DNA from: Rhodococcus sp. IEGM 1409
GTDB taxonomy: Bacteria; Actinomycetota; Actinomycetes; Mycobacteriales; Mycobacteriaceae
Direction of reading: 5' to 3'
NCBI RefSeq assembly: GCF_030056735.1
Contig: NZ_JASHKN010000001.1
Span: 496,001-560,000, forward strand
Length of the DNA stretch: 64,000 nt
The first letter of the stretch is position 1, and every line of letters begins with the position of its first letter. The position numbers were made by a program, and so were the translations under genes. This document shows, in pieces, positions 9,213-17,567 of this stretch. A model generated the notes under the pieces. That model saw nothing but the letters and a program-made list of their open reading frames with translations, did no database searches and had not been told where the DNA came from.

Positions 9213-10652
9213 TCAGAGGTTTACCTTGGATGTGTTGGTCTTGGCGAGCGAGGACAGTGCCGATTTCGCGTCCTTGCCTCCGTAGATGTCCTGCAGCGCG
9301 ACAGCCCAGTCCTCGGTGGTGTCGAAGAACTTCTTCTGAGGCGTGAACTGGATCTTGGAACTGCCGATCACCGTCTCGAATGTTTCGAGATAGCCCGGCA
9401 TACCTTCGCCGACTTCCTGTTTGAAAGTTTCGTCGAACACGGACTTGCGCACGGGGTTCGCGAAGATGCCTGATTTGACCGCGTCGTTGAGAGTTCCCTT
9501 ACTGGTGGCCCACTGCAGGAAAAGCCATGCCGCATGCTTTTTCTCGGAACGCGCATTCATGGCCAACGACCACGTCCACAGGTTGGTCGCGTAACTCCCG
9601 TCCGGGCCCGCTGGACCCGGGTACCAAGCGAGGTTACCCGCTTCGCGACTGGCTCCGGCTTTGTTCTTCGGGTACGTCGCACTGTCCGCGTCGTAGACCA
9701 TCATTGCCTTGCCGTCACCGAGATCGCCTGTTGCCTGCGGATAGTCGTACGTTGTCCACGAGGTCGGTCCGGCAGCGTGCATCATGTCGATCCACTTCTC
9801 GGTGAAGGCGACAGCCTTGTCCGAATCCATGGTCGCCACCAACTCGCCACCCCGAAATTCGTAGTCCTTCGCACCCTCGCGGGTGAACTGTGTCATGAAC
9901 CCCGGGTGAATCGTCGCCCAGGACTTCGAGCCTCGTGTGGCGATTCCGTAGACGTTCTCACTTCGATCCGTGAGATCCGTTGCAAGTTGGATCAATCCGT
10001 CGAATGTGTCGGGAAGCGTAATGCCCTTGCCGTCGAAGATCCTCTTGTTGTACGTGACGACGTTGTTCTCGAATCCGAGCGGCAGTGCCCATTGCCCACC
10101 GGTTCCGAGTGGAGATCCCAGTTCGAAATCCCAACGGGTAGAGGTTCGCAGCCCCTCGTAGATATCTTCGAAGTCGTACTCGTCGCTGGTGGCCGATGTG
10201 TTCTCGAGCCACGGCTGCAGATCCTCGAGCCAGGCCGGCGGCCCGTACTGCCAGATGAAGTACGCACCGAGCATGAATACATCGTGCTTGCCGGTACCAC
10301 CAGCAAGTTCGGTGTTGAGCTTGGTGAAATAGTCGGCCTCCGGCACCAGATCGGCTTTGACTGTGATACCGGTCAATTCGGTGAAATCAGCGAGCAGTGG
10401 CTGCAACGCCTGCTGATACGGGTGCGGGGTTTGCAGGATATTTATGCTCGTACCTTCGAGCGCCCGCCAATTGAATCCGCCTGTCACCTCCGACGCTCCG
10501 TTGGTCGGCTTCTCACCACCACCGACGCCACAGGCGGAAAGTATGGGCACGCTCGCGGCAGCCATCCCCGCGATACCGAACGCCCGCAGCATCTCTCGAC
10601 GCGAGAGCTGTGGACCACCGCTGAATGGGACGCGGGGTGTGAAACGACTCAT
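9213..10652 (-). CDS. Polyol ABC importer substrate-binding lipoprotein, probable Tat substrate
   Basis: A family-1 solute-binding protein of 479 residues. The ATG at 10652 is chosen because a GGAGA stands 7 bases before it. The N-terminus has a twin-arginine motif (SRREML) before the hydrophobic segment, and a lipobox LSAC. It is thus probably exported folded by Tat and anchored as a lipoprotein outside the membrane. It captures the polyol for the two permeases encoded next. A 70-base gap separates it from eltD. The ligand is inferred to be erythritol or threitol from the enzymes in the operon. Confidence 0.86.
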   Translation of the reverse strand: MSRFTPRVPFSGGPQLSRREMLRAFGIAGMAAASVPILSACGVGGGEKPTNGASEVTGGFNWRALEGTSINILQTPHPYQQALQPLLADFTELTGITVKADLVPEADYFTKLNTELAGGTGKHDVFMLGAYFIWQYGPPAWLEDLQPWLENTSATSDEYDFEDIYEGLRTSTRWDFELGSPLGTGGQWALPLGFENNVVTYNKRIFDGKGITLPDTFDGLIQLATDLTDRSENVYGIATRGSKSWATIHPGFMTQFTREGAKDYEFRGGELVATMDSDKAVAFTEKWIDMMHAAGPTSWTTYDYPQATGDLGDGKAMMVYDADSATYPKNKAGASREAGNLAWYPGPAGPDGSYATNLWTWSLAMNARSEKKHAAWLFLQWATSKGTLNDAVKSGIFANPVRKSVFDETFKQEVGEGMPGYLETFETVIGSSKIQFTPQKKFFDTTEDWAVALQDIYGGKDAKSALSSLAKTNTSKVNL

Positions 10653-10722
10653 GTTGATTCTCCGCTGAATGGATGAGTGGGGATCTCGAACGACCTGCGG
10701 CACAGGTCGGGTGTGCGAACCG

Positions 10723-11796
10723 TCAGGGAATCAGTGAAACCTTTACGGACTCGGTGCCACTGGCCACCAGATCGAGTCCCTTCTGGAAGTCTTCCAACGG
10801 AAGCTGATGCGTGCAGATCTTGTCCATCGGCAGCAGGCCTGACTCGATCATCCGGATTGCGGCCGGCCAGCAGTCGGGCCCCAGGTGCGCCCCGAGGACG
10901 TCAAGTTCCTTGTCGTCGCTGATAATGCTCCAGTCGACGCTGACGTCGTCTTTGAACACCCCGTATTCGACGTAGGTGCCGAGCTTACGCAAGATGTTGA
11001 GGCCCTGGGGAACTGCAGACGGATGGCCTGTCCCCTCGAGATAGACATCGGCTCCATAACCATCGGTGAGATCCTTGACGATCTGCACGGCATCGTCGTC
11101 GGCGATGTTGATGACGATGTCGGCTCCGCACAGTTTGGCGAGCTCGAGCTTTTCCGGTGCCATGTCGAGAGCGATCACGTGCGCCGGGCTTTTTGCCCGC
11201 GCCCCGGCAACCATCCCCAGCCCGATCGGCCCGCAGCCCGCAACGACGACAACGTCGTCAAAGGTAATTCCAGCTCGTTCCACGGCGTGCAGTGAGCACG
11301 ACAGTGGCTCGGCAAACGCAGCATGTGCTGCCGGCAGATCCTTGGATACCTTGTGCACCAAAGCTTCCACTGGATAGACCATGAATTCGGCCATCGCGCC
11401 AGGGGTGACTCGCTTGAATCCGTACAGGTTGTGCGGTTGGCACATGTGATACTGCCCGCGCTTGCAGTAACGGCATTCCCAACACGGAACGATCTGTTCG
11501 GAGACCACACGGTCGCCCACCTGGATCCCCCAGCGCTTCGACCCAACCGCATCGATCGAGACAACCTCACCGACAAATTCGTGCCCCGGAATGACCTCGG
11601 TCTCGGCCCAAGCCGGACGGTTTTCGTCGCCCCAAAATTTTGCTGCACCGTGGTAGCACTTCAGGTCACTCGCACAGATTCCGACTGCTTCGACCCGAAC
11701 CAGCGCTTCACCAGGGCCCGGTACAGGCTTCGGCACTTCTTCGAGTCGATAGTCGCGCGGACCGTGGCAGATGACCGCCTTCATCGTCTCGGACAT
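10723..11796 (-). CDS. eltD: Erythritol/L-threitol dehydrogenase, zinc MDR family
   Basis: A 357-residue zinc-dependent medium-chain dehydrogenase. Catalytic zinc ligands lie in GICASDLKCYHG and PGHEF; the structural-zinc cluster is CWECRYCKRGQYHMC; the NAD site is VAGCGPIGLG. I recognise it as very close to M. smegmatis EltD, including CYHGAAKFWGDENRPAWAET. EltD oxidises erythritol and L-threitol to L-erythrulose. It is the first gene of the leftward operon and faces the SorC regulator across an intergenic region holding repeated TGTTCAT elements. Family certainty is high; substrate certainty is good. Confidence 0.92.
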   Translation of the reverse strand: MSETMKAVICHGPRDYRLEEVPKPVPGPGEALVRVEAVGICASDLKCYHGAAKFWGDENRPAWAETEVIPGHEFVGEVVSIDAVGSKRWGIQVGDRVVSEQIVPCWECRYCKRGQYHMCQPHNLYGFKRVTPGAMAEFMVYPVEALVHKVSKDLPAAHAAFAEPLSCSLHAVERAGITFDDVVVVAGCGPIGLGMVAGARAKSPAHVIALDMAPEKLELAKLCGADIVINIADDDAVQIVKDLTDGYGADVYLEGTGHPSAVPQGLNILRKLGTYVEYGVFKDDVSVDWSIISDDKELDVLGAHLGPDCWPAAIRMIESGLLPMDKICTHQLPLEDFQKGLDLVASGTESVKVSLIP

Positions 11797-11854
11797 CTTT
11801 GTCTCCTCTTGGGATCAGGTCTGGATGGGGCGCAATGCGCTGGTCCAGTAGCTG

Positions 11855-11958
11855 CATATGAACACAATTTCATGTGTCGGCGGTCACAGTATCGGATCGA
11901 TTTACATATGTCCAGCACAATTGTTCATCTGAACTAGGTGCGTGAGCATCTGTTCATG
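11855..11958. promoter_or_regulatory. Probable SorC operator region between eltD and sorC-type regulator
   Basis: The divergent promoter region holds three copies of a 7-base element: ATGAACA at 11858-11864 and TGTTCAT at 11922-11928 and 11951-11957. ATGAACACAATT (11858-11869) and AATTGTTCAT (11919-11928) form a wide dyad about 50 bases apart, with an ACATATGT palindrome at 11904-11911 between them. SorC-family regulators bind such spaced sites as tetramers, so this is the likely control region of both transcripts. The third copy lies inside the longest possible regulator frame, which supports a downstream start for that gene. Confidence 0.5.
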
Positions 11959-11973
11959 CGGTACCTTTCAGTC

Positions 11974-12996
11974 ATGCCGATCAGCAGCTCAGACGCGATG
12001 CCACGACCTGCATCCACGCCTGCTGGTTCGGTACCGACCAGCACAAACAGCACATTCACGCGCGCGTTGCTCTACACCGCGGCCAAGCTCTACTACGACG
12101 AAGACGCCACTCAGGCCGAAGTGGCGAAAGCCCTCGGCACCAGCCGCGCCACCGTCAGTCGCATGCTTTCCGAGGCGCGAAGGCAGGGCATAGTCCGCAT
12201 CCACGTTGTGCCGCCTCAGGAAGAAGCACATGGAAGCCTGGCCGAGCGGTTGCGCGTCAAGCTCGGACTACATCGCGTGTACCTGTCTGGACCTCTACCC
12301 ACTCCGGCACAGCAGAAGGGCACGGTCGACGTCATGGGTTCGGTACTCGCCCCGGCGACGGCCGAGGCCCTCGCCGGCGCCGGCCTCGTGCCGGGTGACG
12401 TACTGCTCGTGTCCTCCGGGCGGACGGTATACGAAGTCGCGCAATACGATCTGACACCCATTCCAGGAGTCCTCGTCGCTCCCACTGTTGGTGGCAACGA
12501 CCAACCGGAAGAGTGGTACCAGACCAACGAGATCACCCGCTTGATCTCGAACAAGATCGGCGGGCGCCCGAATTATCTTTTTGCGCCGGCGCTTCCAGGA
12601 CCCGATCTGTATCCGACCCTCACCAAGGATCCGGCCATACAGCGAGTTCTCGGCCTGTGGCCACGAGCTCGGGCTATCCTCATGGGCATCGGCGCTCCAC
12701 CTCTACTGCGCGCCGACATTCCGCAGTTCGTTCCGATAACGTCGTCATCGCTTCGGGAAGCCGTGGGCGACATCTGCTCTCGATTCTACGATCGAGACGG
12801 CAACACCGTCGACTTCCCCGGTAGCGAACGCCTTATTGCGCTCGAACTGTCTGCACTGCAAGATATCCCGGTGGGCATCGCCGTGGCTGTCGGCGCCGAG
12901 AAAGTCGCTCCCATCATCGCCGGGGCACGCAGCCGGTACTTCAATCAACTTGTCACCGACCCAACCACCGCACAACAGATACTTGCGGTCGAGTAA
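11974..12996 (+). CDS. SorC/DeoR-type sugar-responsive transcriptional regulator
   Basis: A 340-residue regulator. An N-terminal HTH (TQAEVAKALGTSRATVSRML, near residues 45-65) is followed by a SorC effector-binding domain of the NagB/RpiA fold with motifs VSSGRTVYE and GIGAPP. Such proteins sense phosphorylated sugars. It probably controls the divergent eltD operon and its own operon with the SDR gene. The frame opens at 11938 (GTG) with further ATGs at 11956 and 11974. I prefer 11974 because a TGTTCAT repeat falls within the longer version. None of the starts has a good Shine-Dalgarno, so a leaderless mRNA is possible. Confidence 0.85.
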   Translation: MPISSSDAMPRPASTPAGSVPTSTNSTFTRALLYTAAKLYYDEDATQAEVAKALGTSRATVSRMLSEARRQGIVRIHVVPPQEEAHGSLAERLRVKLGLHRVYLSGPLPTPAQQKGTVDVMGSVLAPATAEALAGAGLVPGDVLLVSSGRTVYEVAQYDLTPIPGVLVAPTVGGNDQPEEWYQTNEITRLISNKIGGRPNYLFAPALPGPDLYPTLTKDPAIQRVLGLWPRARAILMGIGAPPLLRADIPQFVPITSSSLREAVGDICSRFYDRDGNTVDFPGSERLIALELSALQDIPVGIAVAVGAEKVAPIIAGARSRYFNQLVTDPTTAQQILAVE

Positions 12997-13013
12997 CTTC
13001 GAAAGGCTTTGTC

Positions 13014-13784
13014 ATGCCTACTGCGTCAGCTCGCCCGCTCGGCGGAAAACGCGCTCTTGTCACCGGAGCGTCGAAAGGCATCGGCGCGCAAATCGCACAC
13101 GCCTTTGCCCAAGCCGGCGCGGACGTAATCGTCTCCGGTCGTAGCCGTTCCGAACTGACAGCGCTGGCCGACCGACTCCGCGGCAATTTTGCCGTGCGCG
13201 CCGAGATTCTCGTTGCAGATCTCGCATCCCCCGACGCACCGACCCAGGTCGCACAAGAGTCTCTCGCGGTATTCGGTGGACTCGATGTGCTGGTCAACAA
13301 CGCTGGAATCTCGTATCCCGAATTTGTCACCGACATAACCGAACCCAACTTCGACGCGGTTCTGAACGTCAACCTCCGTGCCCCGGCCTTGCTCGCCGCG
13401 AAGATCGGCTCAGCCATGGCCGATGCGGGTGGCGGAGCCATCGTGACGGTTGCTTCAGCAGCAGCCTTGCGCGCGTTGCCCGAGCACTATTCGTACTGCA
13501 TCGCAAAGGCTGGTTTGGTGATGGCCACCAAAGTGCTTGCCTTGGAGCTGGGTAGCCGCGGCGTCCGGGCAAACTCGGTCTGTCCGACGGTTGTACTCAC
13601 CGAGATGGGCCAGACGGTATGGGGTGAGCACGACAAGGCTGCACCTATGTTGAATCGTATCCCGAGTGGCCGCTTTGCCATGCCGGACGAGGTGTCCGAG
13701 GCCGTCGTCTGGCTGGCGTCGGACGCCGCCGCCATGGTGAACGGAACCGATCTTCCCATCGACGGCGGTTACCTCGTAAGCTGA
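13014..13784 (+). CDS. Short-chain dehydrogenase, candidate D-threitol dehydrogenase
   Basis: A 256-residue classical SDR with cofactor motif TGASKGIG, NNAG near residue 95, the catalytic YxxxK (YSYCIAK) and the C-terminal PIDGGY of NAD(P) polyol dehydrogenases. It starts 17 bases after the SorC gene with a GAAAGG ribosome site, so the two are co-transcribed. M. smegmatis uses an SDR (DthD) to oxidise D-threitol to D-erythrulose, and this gene's position makes the same role likely. Other polyols such as xylitol or arabitol are possible, given the sugar kinases downstream. Confidence 0.8.
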   Translation: MPTASARPLGGKRALVTGASKGIGAQIAHAFAQAGADVIVSGRSRSELTALADRLRGNFAVRAEILVADLASPDAPTQVAQESLAVFGGLDVLVNNAGISYPEFVTDITEPNFDAVLNVNLRAPALLAAKIGSAMADAGGGAIVTVASAAALRALPEHYSYCIAKAGLVMATKVLALELGSRGVRANSVCPTVVLTEMGQTVWGEHDKAAPMLNRIPSGRFAMPDEVSEAVVWLASDAAAMVNGTDLPIDGGYLVS

Positions 13785-13811
13785 ACGGCCGCAGCCATCA
13801 GGCCGTTCAGC
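13780..13811. terminator. Bidirectional hairpin spanning two convergent stop codons
   Basis: GCTGAACGGCC at 13780-13790 and GGCCGTTCAGC at 13801-13811 form a perfect 11-bp stem with a 10-base loop. The stem contains the stop codon of the SDR gene (13782-13784) in one arm and that of the convergent FGGY kinase (13807-13809) in the other. There is no clear T-run, as is common for actinobacterial terminators. Confidence 0.65.
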
Positions 13812-15285
13812 CGAATTCAGCGAGGGTGTGGATTTGTTCCTTCGTCGACGGATACAGCGTCAACCACGTTTGATACAAATCCTCGTACATCGCACTGTTG
13901 GCTGCATTCGGCACTACTTCGTGCGACAGAGTCGTCCAATCAGTATCCGGCGCAACAAGTCCGGTCCCGATCGCAGCCAACAGCGCGTCGCCGTAGCTGG
14001 CGCCGATGGTCTGAGCGGGAACCAACTGTGTGTGTCCGCTGATGTCGCTGATCGCCTGTGTCCAGACCCGACTCTTGACCCCACCTCCCACAGCGATCGT
14101 GCGTCGGACGGGTTCATCTGTGTCACTGAACATTTCGAGTATCTGACGGATTCCGAAGGCAATGCCCTCGTAGGCAGCTCGAAACAGATGCCCCCGGCCA
14201 TGGCGCAATGAGAGTCCTGCGACAACACCTCTGGCTTTGGGGTCGAACACGGGGCTACGTTCGCCGGCAAAGTACGGCAGGATCAACAACCCTTCGGCGC
14301 CGGCCGGCACCGCCTCAGCTTCGGCGAGCAACTGTTCGAATGGTGCATCACCGGTGAGCTTTTGAAGCCATCCGGTCAAGCTTCCGGCGGTGGACGTGCC
14401 GGCCGCAAGTGCCAGAGTATTCTTCTGAACGCCTGCGGTTGTCCACAATGCCGGGTTGCTGTGAAACTTGTCGAGCACCTGCACAAGGAACATCGTCGAC
14501 CCGTACATGAGCATGAGATCCCCGGGATGACGGGCACCCACACTGAACCCTTCGGAAAAGGCGTCGACGGTACCCGCGACAACAGGAGTTCCGGCCGGTA
14601 GTCCGGTCTGCTCGGCTGCACGAGCGTGCACAAGTCCGACAACATCACTCGGCCATACCAAACGTGGACATTCCAGATGTCCCAGAATGCGATCGAGCCA
14701 ATCGGATTTCCAGCTGAAGTCTCGAACCGAATAAAGCGGATCACACTGACTGGCCGTGTGATGATCCTGAATGTACTCGCCGGTCAGCTTTGCGGCGATG
14801 TACGAATTCGAACCGAACCATCGCGTCGCCGCGGCAAAAATATCTGGTTCATGGATGCGCACCCACTCGATCTTCGGTCCGACGGCCTGACTCGACAGGA
14901 GTTTGCCACCACAATCGAGTATTGCCTCCTCGCTGAACAATTCGGTCAGCGAGGCCACTTCTGCTGAGGCTCGACTGTCGATTCCGTAGAGGATAGCCGG
15001 ACGAACAGGACGAAGTTCACTGTCGCACAACACCAGTGCCGGACCGACGCCGCTGACACATACGCCGGCCACCTTGGCACTCGTGGGAACCTGCGCCACA
15101 AGACGTTTCGAGATCTCACACACCTCGGACCACCACATCTTCTCGGCGTCCACCTCGGCCCACCCGGGCCGGGGCATCGAGATCTGGTGATCGATCTGCT
15201 CGGTTGCCAGGACCACGCCGTCAGGGGTCACTAGAACCCCTTTGCTGCTGCCCGTCCCCATGTCTATACCTACCAACAAGTCCAC
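13807..15285 (-). CDS. FGGY-family carbohydrate kinase
   Basis: A 492-residue sugar kinase with the two ATPase-fold domains of the family. The N-terminal phosphate loop is GIDMGTGSSKG, the substrate region has VAGTVDAFSEG, and the C-terminal ATP site is AVGGGVKSRVW. Members phosphorylate xylulose, ribulose, gluconate, glycerol or erythritol. It starts with GTG at 15285 and follows the XylB gene by about 40 bases on the same strand. Its place beside a tetritol operon allows a role with a C4 or C5 polyol or ketose, but the substrate cannot be read from sequence. Confidence 0.82.
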   Translation of the reverse strand: MDLLVGIDMGTGSSKGVLVTPDGVVLATEQIDHQISMPRPGWAEVDAEKMWWSEVCEISKRLVAQVPTSAKVAGVCVSGVGPALVLCDSELRPVRPAILYGIDSRASAEVASLTELFSEEAILDCGGKLLSSQAVGPKIEWVRIHEPDIFAAATRWFGSNSYIAAKLTGEYIQDHHTASQCDPLYSVRDFSWKSDWLDRILGHLECPRLVWPSDVVGLVHARAAEQTGLPAGTPVVAGTVDAFSEGFSVGARHPGDLMLMYGSTMFLVQVLDKFHSNPALWTTAGVQKNTLALAAGTSTAGSLTGWLQKLTGDAPFEQLLAEAEAVPAGAEGLLILPYFAGERSPVFDPKARGVVAGLSLRHGRGHLFRAAYEGIAFGIRQILEMFSDTDEPVRRTIAVGGGVKSRVWTQAISDISGHTQLVPAQTIGASYGDALLAAIGTGLVAPDTDWTTLSHEVVPNAANSAMYEDLYQTWLTLYPSTKEQIHTLAEFG

Positions 15286-15325
15286 GGAGTCACCCTAACC
15301 GAGCGAACGGTGTCAGGCTCTGTGG

Positions 15326-16723
15326 TTACACGCCTTCGGTGAGTTCGCGCAGCGACGCGTAACGCTCACGCACGTGGGGAGCTGGTTCGGCGTCGAATCG
15401 CCGCTCTTCCGGTTTCGGCCACACCGGCGGCTGCGCGTCCCCTGACAGTGCCCATGCTGCTTGCCTGCAGGCCCCCTCGGCGACGTACTCACCGGGAGCG
15501 GGGATCACGACCGGCACCCCGAGAATTGCCGGCGCTATCTCACAGAGAGCACGAGACTTCGCTCCGCCTCCCACGAGGAGAACTCGCTTCACCTCGACAC
15601 CCTGACGAACCAGATCGTCGACGCCATCGGCCAAGCCGCACAGGAGACCTTCGACTGCGGCTCGTGCAAAGTGCGCAGGCGTCGAGTTCTGCAAACGGAA
15701 ACCGTGCATGGATCCCGTGGCATCGGGCCGGTTGGGCGTCCGTTCACCCTCGAAGTACGGAATCATGACCAGACCGTCGTTTCCGAGGGGCGCGGTCAGC
15801 GCCAACCTGGACAGTTCGGCGTGATCGACGCCGAGAATGGATGCCGTCGCATCAAGAATGCGAGCGCCGTTGAGAGTGCACACCAGCGGCAGGTGCAGTC
15901 CGGTTGCGTCCGCGAATCCTGCCACGTTTCCACTGGGATCGTGTGTGGGAGTGACTGATACAGCGGAAACGACGCCGGAAGTTCCGATCGAGATGATCAC
16001 GTCACCGGGGACTGCGCCCAAACCCAGTGCGGCTGCAGCATTGTCACCCGTGCCCGGTCCGATGACTCCCCCGGAATGAGTGCTCCCGATCTTTTCGTTC
16101 GGCGCTGCAACTCGAGGAACCTGTGGGGTTCGATCGCGAAATGCCAACGCCAACATATCGGTACGGTATTCGCGCGTCGAGGCAGCGTAATAGCCGGTTC
16201 CACTGGCGTCGCCCGCATCTGTCGCAAGCTCCTTCAACGACTCTGACCCACCCAATTTCCAGGACAGCCAGTCGTGCGGAAGACACACCGCAGCAGTGCG
16301 ATCGGCGTTGGCCGGCTCGTGATCTGCCAGCCATCGAAGCTTGCTTGCCGTGACCGCGGCGACCGGAACGACTCCGACGGCGTCGGCCCATTCCTTCGAT
16401 CCGCCGAGTTCTTCGACCAGATCGGAGGCAGCTTTCGCCGAACGAGTGTCGTTCCACAGCAACGCCGGCCTGACGACTTCGCCACCGTTGTCCAGACACA
16501 CCATGCCGTGCTGTTGAGCTCCGACCGAAACGGCTGCAACGTCGTCCAGCCCACCCGCCGCTGCGATTGCATTGTCCATCGCCTCGAGCCAACGTGCCGG
16601 ATCTATTTCGGTACCAACGGGATGAGCCGCTCGCCCTTCTCGAACCAGTTCACCTGAATCGGCATCACGGACAATGACTTTGCACGACTGGGTAGACGAA
16701 TCGATACCGGCAACGAGCGTCAC
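15326..16723 (-). CDS. xylB: Xylulokinase
   Basis: A 465-residue FGGY kinase of the actinobacterial XylB type. Motifs are [10 protein letters not shown] at the N-terminus, [10 protein letters not shown] (the substrate loop typical of xylulokinases), WNDTRS, and [12 protein letters not shown] at the ATP site. It should convert D-xylulose to D-xylulose 5-phosphate, feeding the pentose phosphate pathway. The start is GTG at 16723. The stop of the WhiB-like gene is only 25 bases upstream, so the two may share a transcript. With the adjacent SDR it would complete a pentitol route such as xylitol or D-arabitol (inference). Confidence 0.85.
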   Translation of the reverse strand: MTLVAGIDSSTQSCKVIVRDADSGELVREGRAAHPVGTEIDPARWLEAMDNAIAAAGGLDDVAAVSVGAQQHGMVCLDNGGEVVRPALLWNDTRSAKAASDLVEELGGSKEWADAVGVVPVAAVTASKLRWLADHEPANADRTAAVCLPHDWLSWKLGGSESLKELATDAGDASGTGYYAASTREYRTDMLALAFRDRTPQVPRVAAPNEKIGSTHSGGVIGPGTGDNAAAALGLGAVPGDVIISIGTSGVVSAVSVTPTHDPSGNVAGFADATGLHLPLVCTLNGARILDATASILGVDHAELSRLALTAPLGNDGLVMIPYFEGERTPNRPDATGSMHGFRLQNSTPAHFARAAVEGLLCGLADGVDDLVRQGVEVKRVLLVGGGAKSRALCEIAPAILGVPVVIPAPGEYVAEGACRQAAWALSGDAQPPVWPKPEERRFDAEPAPHVRERYASLRELTEGV

Positions 16724-16747
16724 ACTGGAGTCCTTTCCGAAGGACCG

Positions 16748-17065
16748 TCAGCTCGCGTTGGCGACCGCGGGCATCCGGTTGCTGCGCTTACGCAGCGATC
16801 GCACATATTCTGCGCGCTCGGTCTCCGTCATTCCACCCCAGATGCCGTAAGGCTCGTGGACGGACAGGGCGTGTTCGCGGCACTGCTGGAGTACAGGGCA
16901 CGTCCCGCAGACCTTCTTGGCGTTACGTTCACGGTTCTCGCGGGCGTGTCCACGCTCGCCGTCCGGGTGGAAGTACACCGCGGAGTCGTGCCCACGGCAT
17001 GCTCCCTGCAATTGCCAGTCCCACACTTCGGCGGTCGGGTACGGCATCGGAAGGTGCTTGTGCAT
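16748..17065 (-). CDS. WhiB-family iron-sulphur transcription factor, WhiB3-like
   Basis: A 105-residue WhiB protein with four cluster-binding cysteines at 23, 53, 56 and 62 (C-x29-C-x2-C-x5-C) and the GIWGG turn at 74-78, followed by a basic tail. The segment DWQLQGACRG and FHPDGERG match WhiB3 of M. tuberculosis, which responds to redox state and NO and controls lipid metabolism with SigA. The ATG at 17065 has a GAGG upstream. It precedes xylB by 25 bases. The WhiB call is firm; WhiB3 rather than a sister such as WhiB2 is likely. Confidence 0.88.
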   Translation of the reverse strand: MHKHLPMPYPTAEVWDWQLQGACRGHDSAVYFHPDGERGHARENRERNAKKVCGTCPVLQQCREHALSVHEPYGIWGGMTETERAEYVRSLRKRSNRMPAVANAS

Positions 17066-17118
17066 GATGGCGACCTCAATTCCTTACTCGGGTGAAACGT
17101 GTTCGGGTGACTCGGGAG

Positions 17119-17373
17119 TTACGCGGCGGCGGACTTGTCGACGCCTGGCCGATTCGCCGATCGGCCGAGCCGATGTGCGCAGACCGAAGCGATTTCGCCG
17201 GCGACCGGCGGAGTCAGCGCTGCGACGCCGTCGTCGAGAATCGCCTGCAGCCTGCGGAAATACTCGTCCGGGGCGAGGCCGAAAGTTACAAAGATCTCTT
17301 CGTCAGGTCCACCGTCGAAATGCTGCCACTTGAGTGCGAACTCGACGATCTCTTGTGTATCGGTGCGGCTCAT
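17119..17373 (-). CDS. DUF3263-family small protein
   Basis: An 84-residue actinobacterial protein. The ATG at 17373 is preferred over an upstream frame extension because GGGGAGA precedes it. The segment FALKWQHFDGGPDEEIFVTFG and EYFRRLQAIL match the small DUF3263 family, which looks like a helix-turn-helix-like fold of unknown function. It lies just upstream of the WhiB-like gene on the same strand and is divergent from the ROK regulator. No biochemical role is known to me. Confidence 0.72.
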   Translation of the reverse strand: MSRTDTQEIVEFALKWQHFDGGPDEEIFVTFGLAPDEYFRRLQAILDDGVAALTPPVAGEIASVCAHRLGRSANRPGVDKSAAA

Positions 17374-17480
17374 CAGGTTCTCCCCTGTTTGTGCGCCCTG
17401 CTTCACAGAAACTGCGACTCGTCTCCTCGGACGCCCGTGGCAGTGAGTCAAGACACAGAGTATGCCTACTTCTGCTTTTT

Positions 17481-17516
17481 CACAAGACTTACTTACGTCT
17501 TTTTGTGTACAAAGTG
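17481..17516. promoter_or_regulatory. AT-rich promoter/operator region upstream of ROK regulator
   Basis: This stretch is markedly AT-richer than its surroundings. It holds the imperfect inverted repeat CACAAGAC (17481-17488) / GTCTTTTTGTG (17497-17507) and overlapping ACTTACTTACG. ROK repressors bind AT-rich dyads, so autoregulation and control of the divergent DUF3263 gene are plausible. The repeat is imperfect, so confidence is limited. Confidence 0.35.
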
Positions 17517-17567
17517 AGCGAACTTTCGCACGCTGAAGTTACTGACGAGGAATGCTTGAATAGGACA

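Noticed and set aside
9534-10676. A 380-codon + strand frame opposite the binding-protein gene
   Set aside because: It is antisense to a Tat-lipoprotein binding protein with strong family signals and has no domain of its own.
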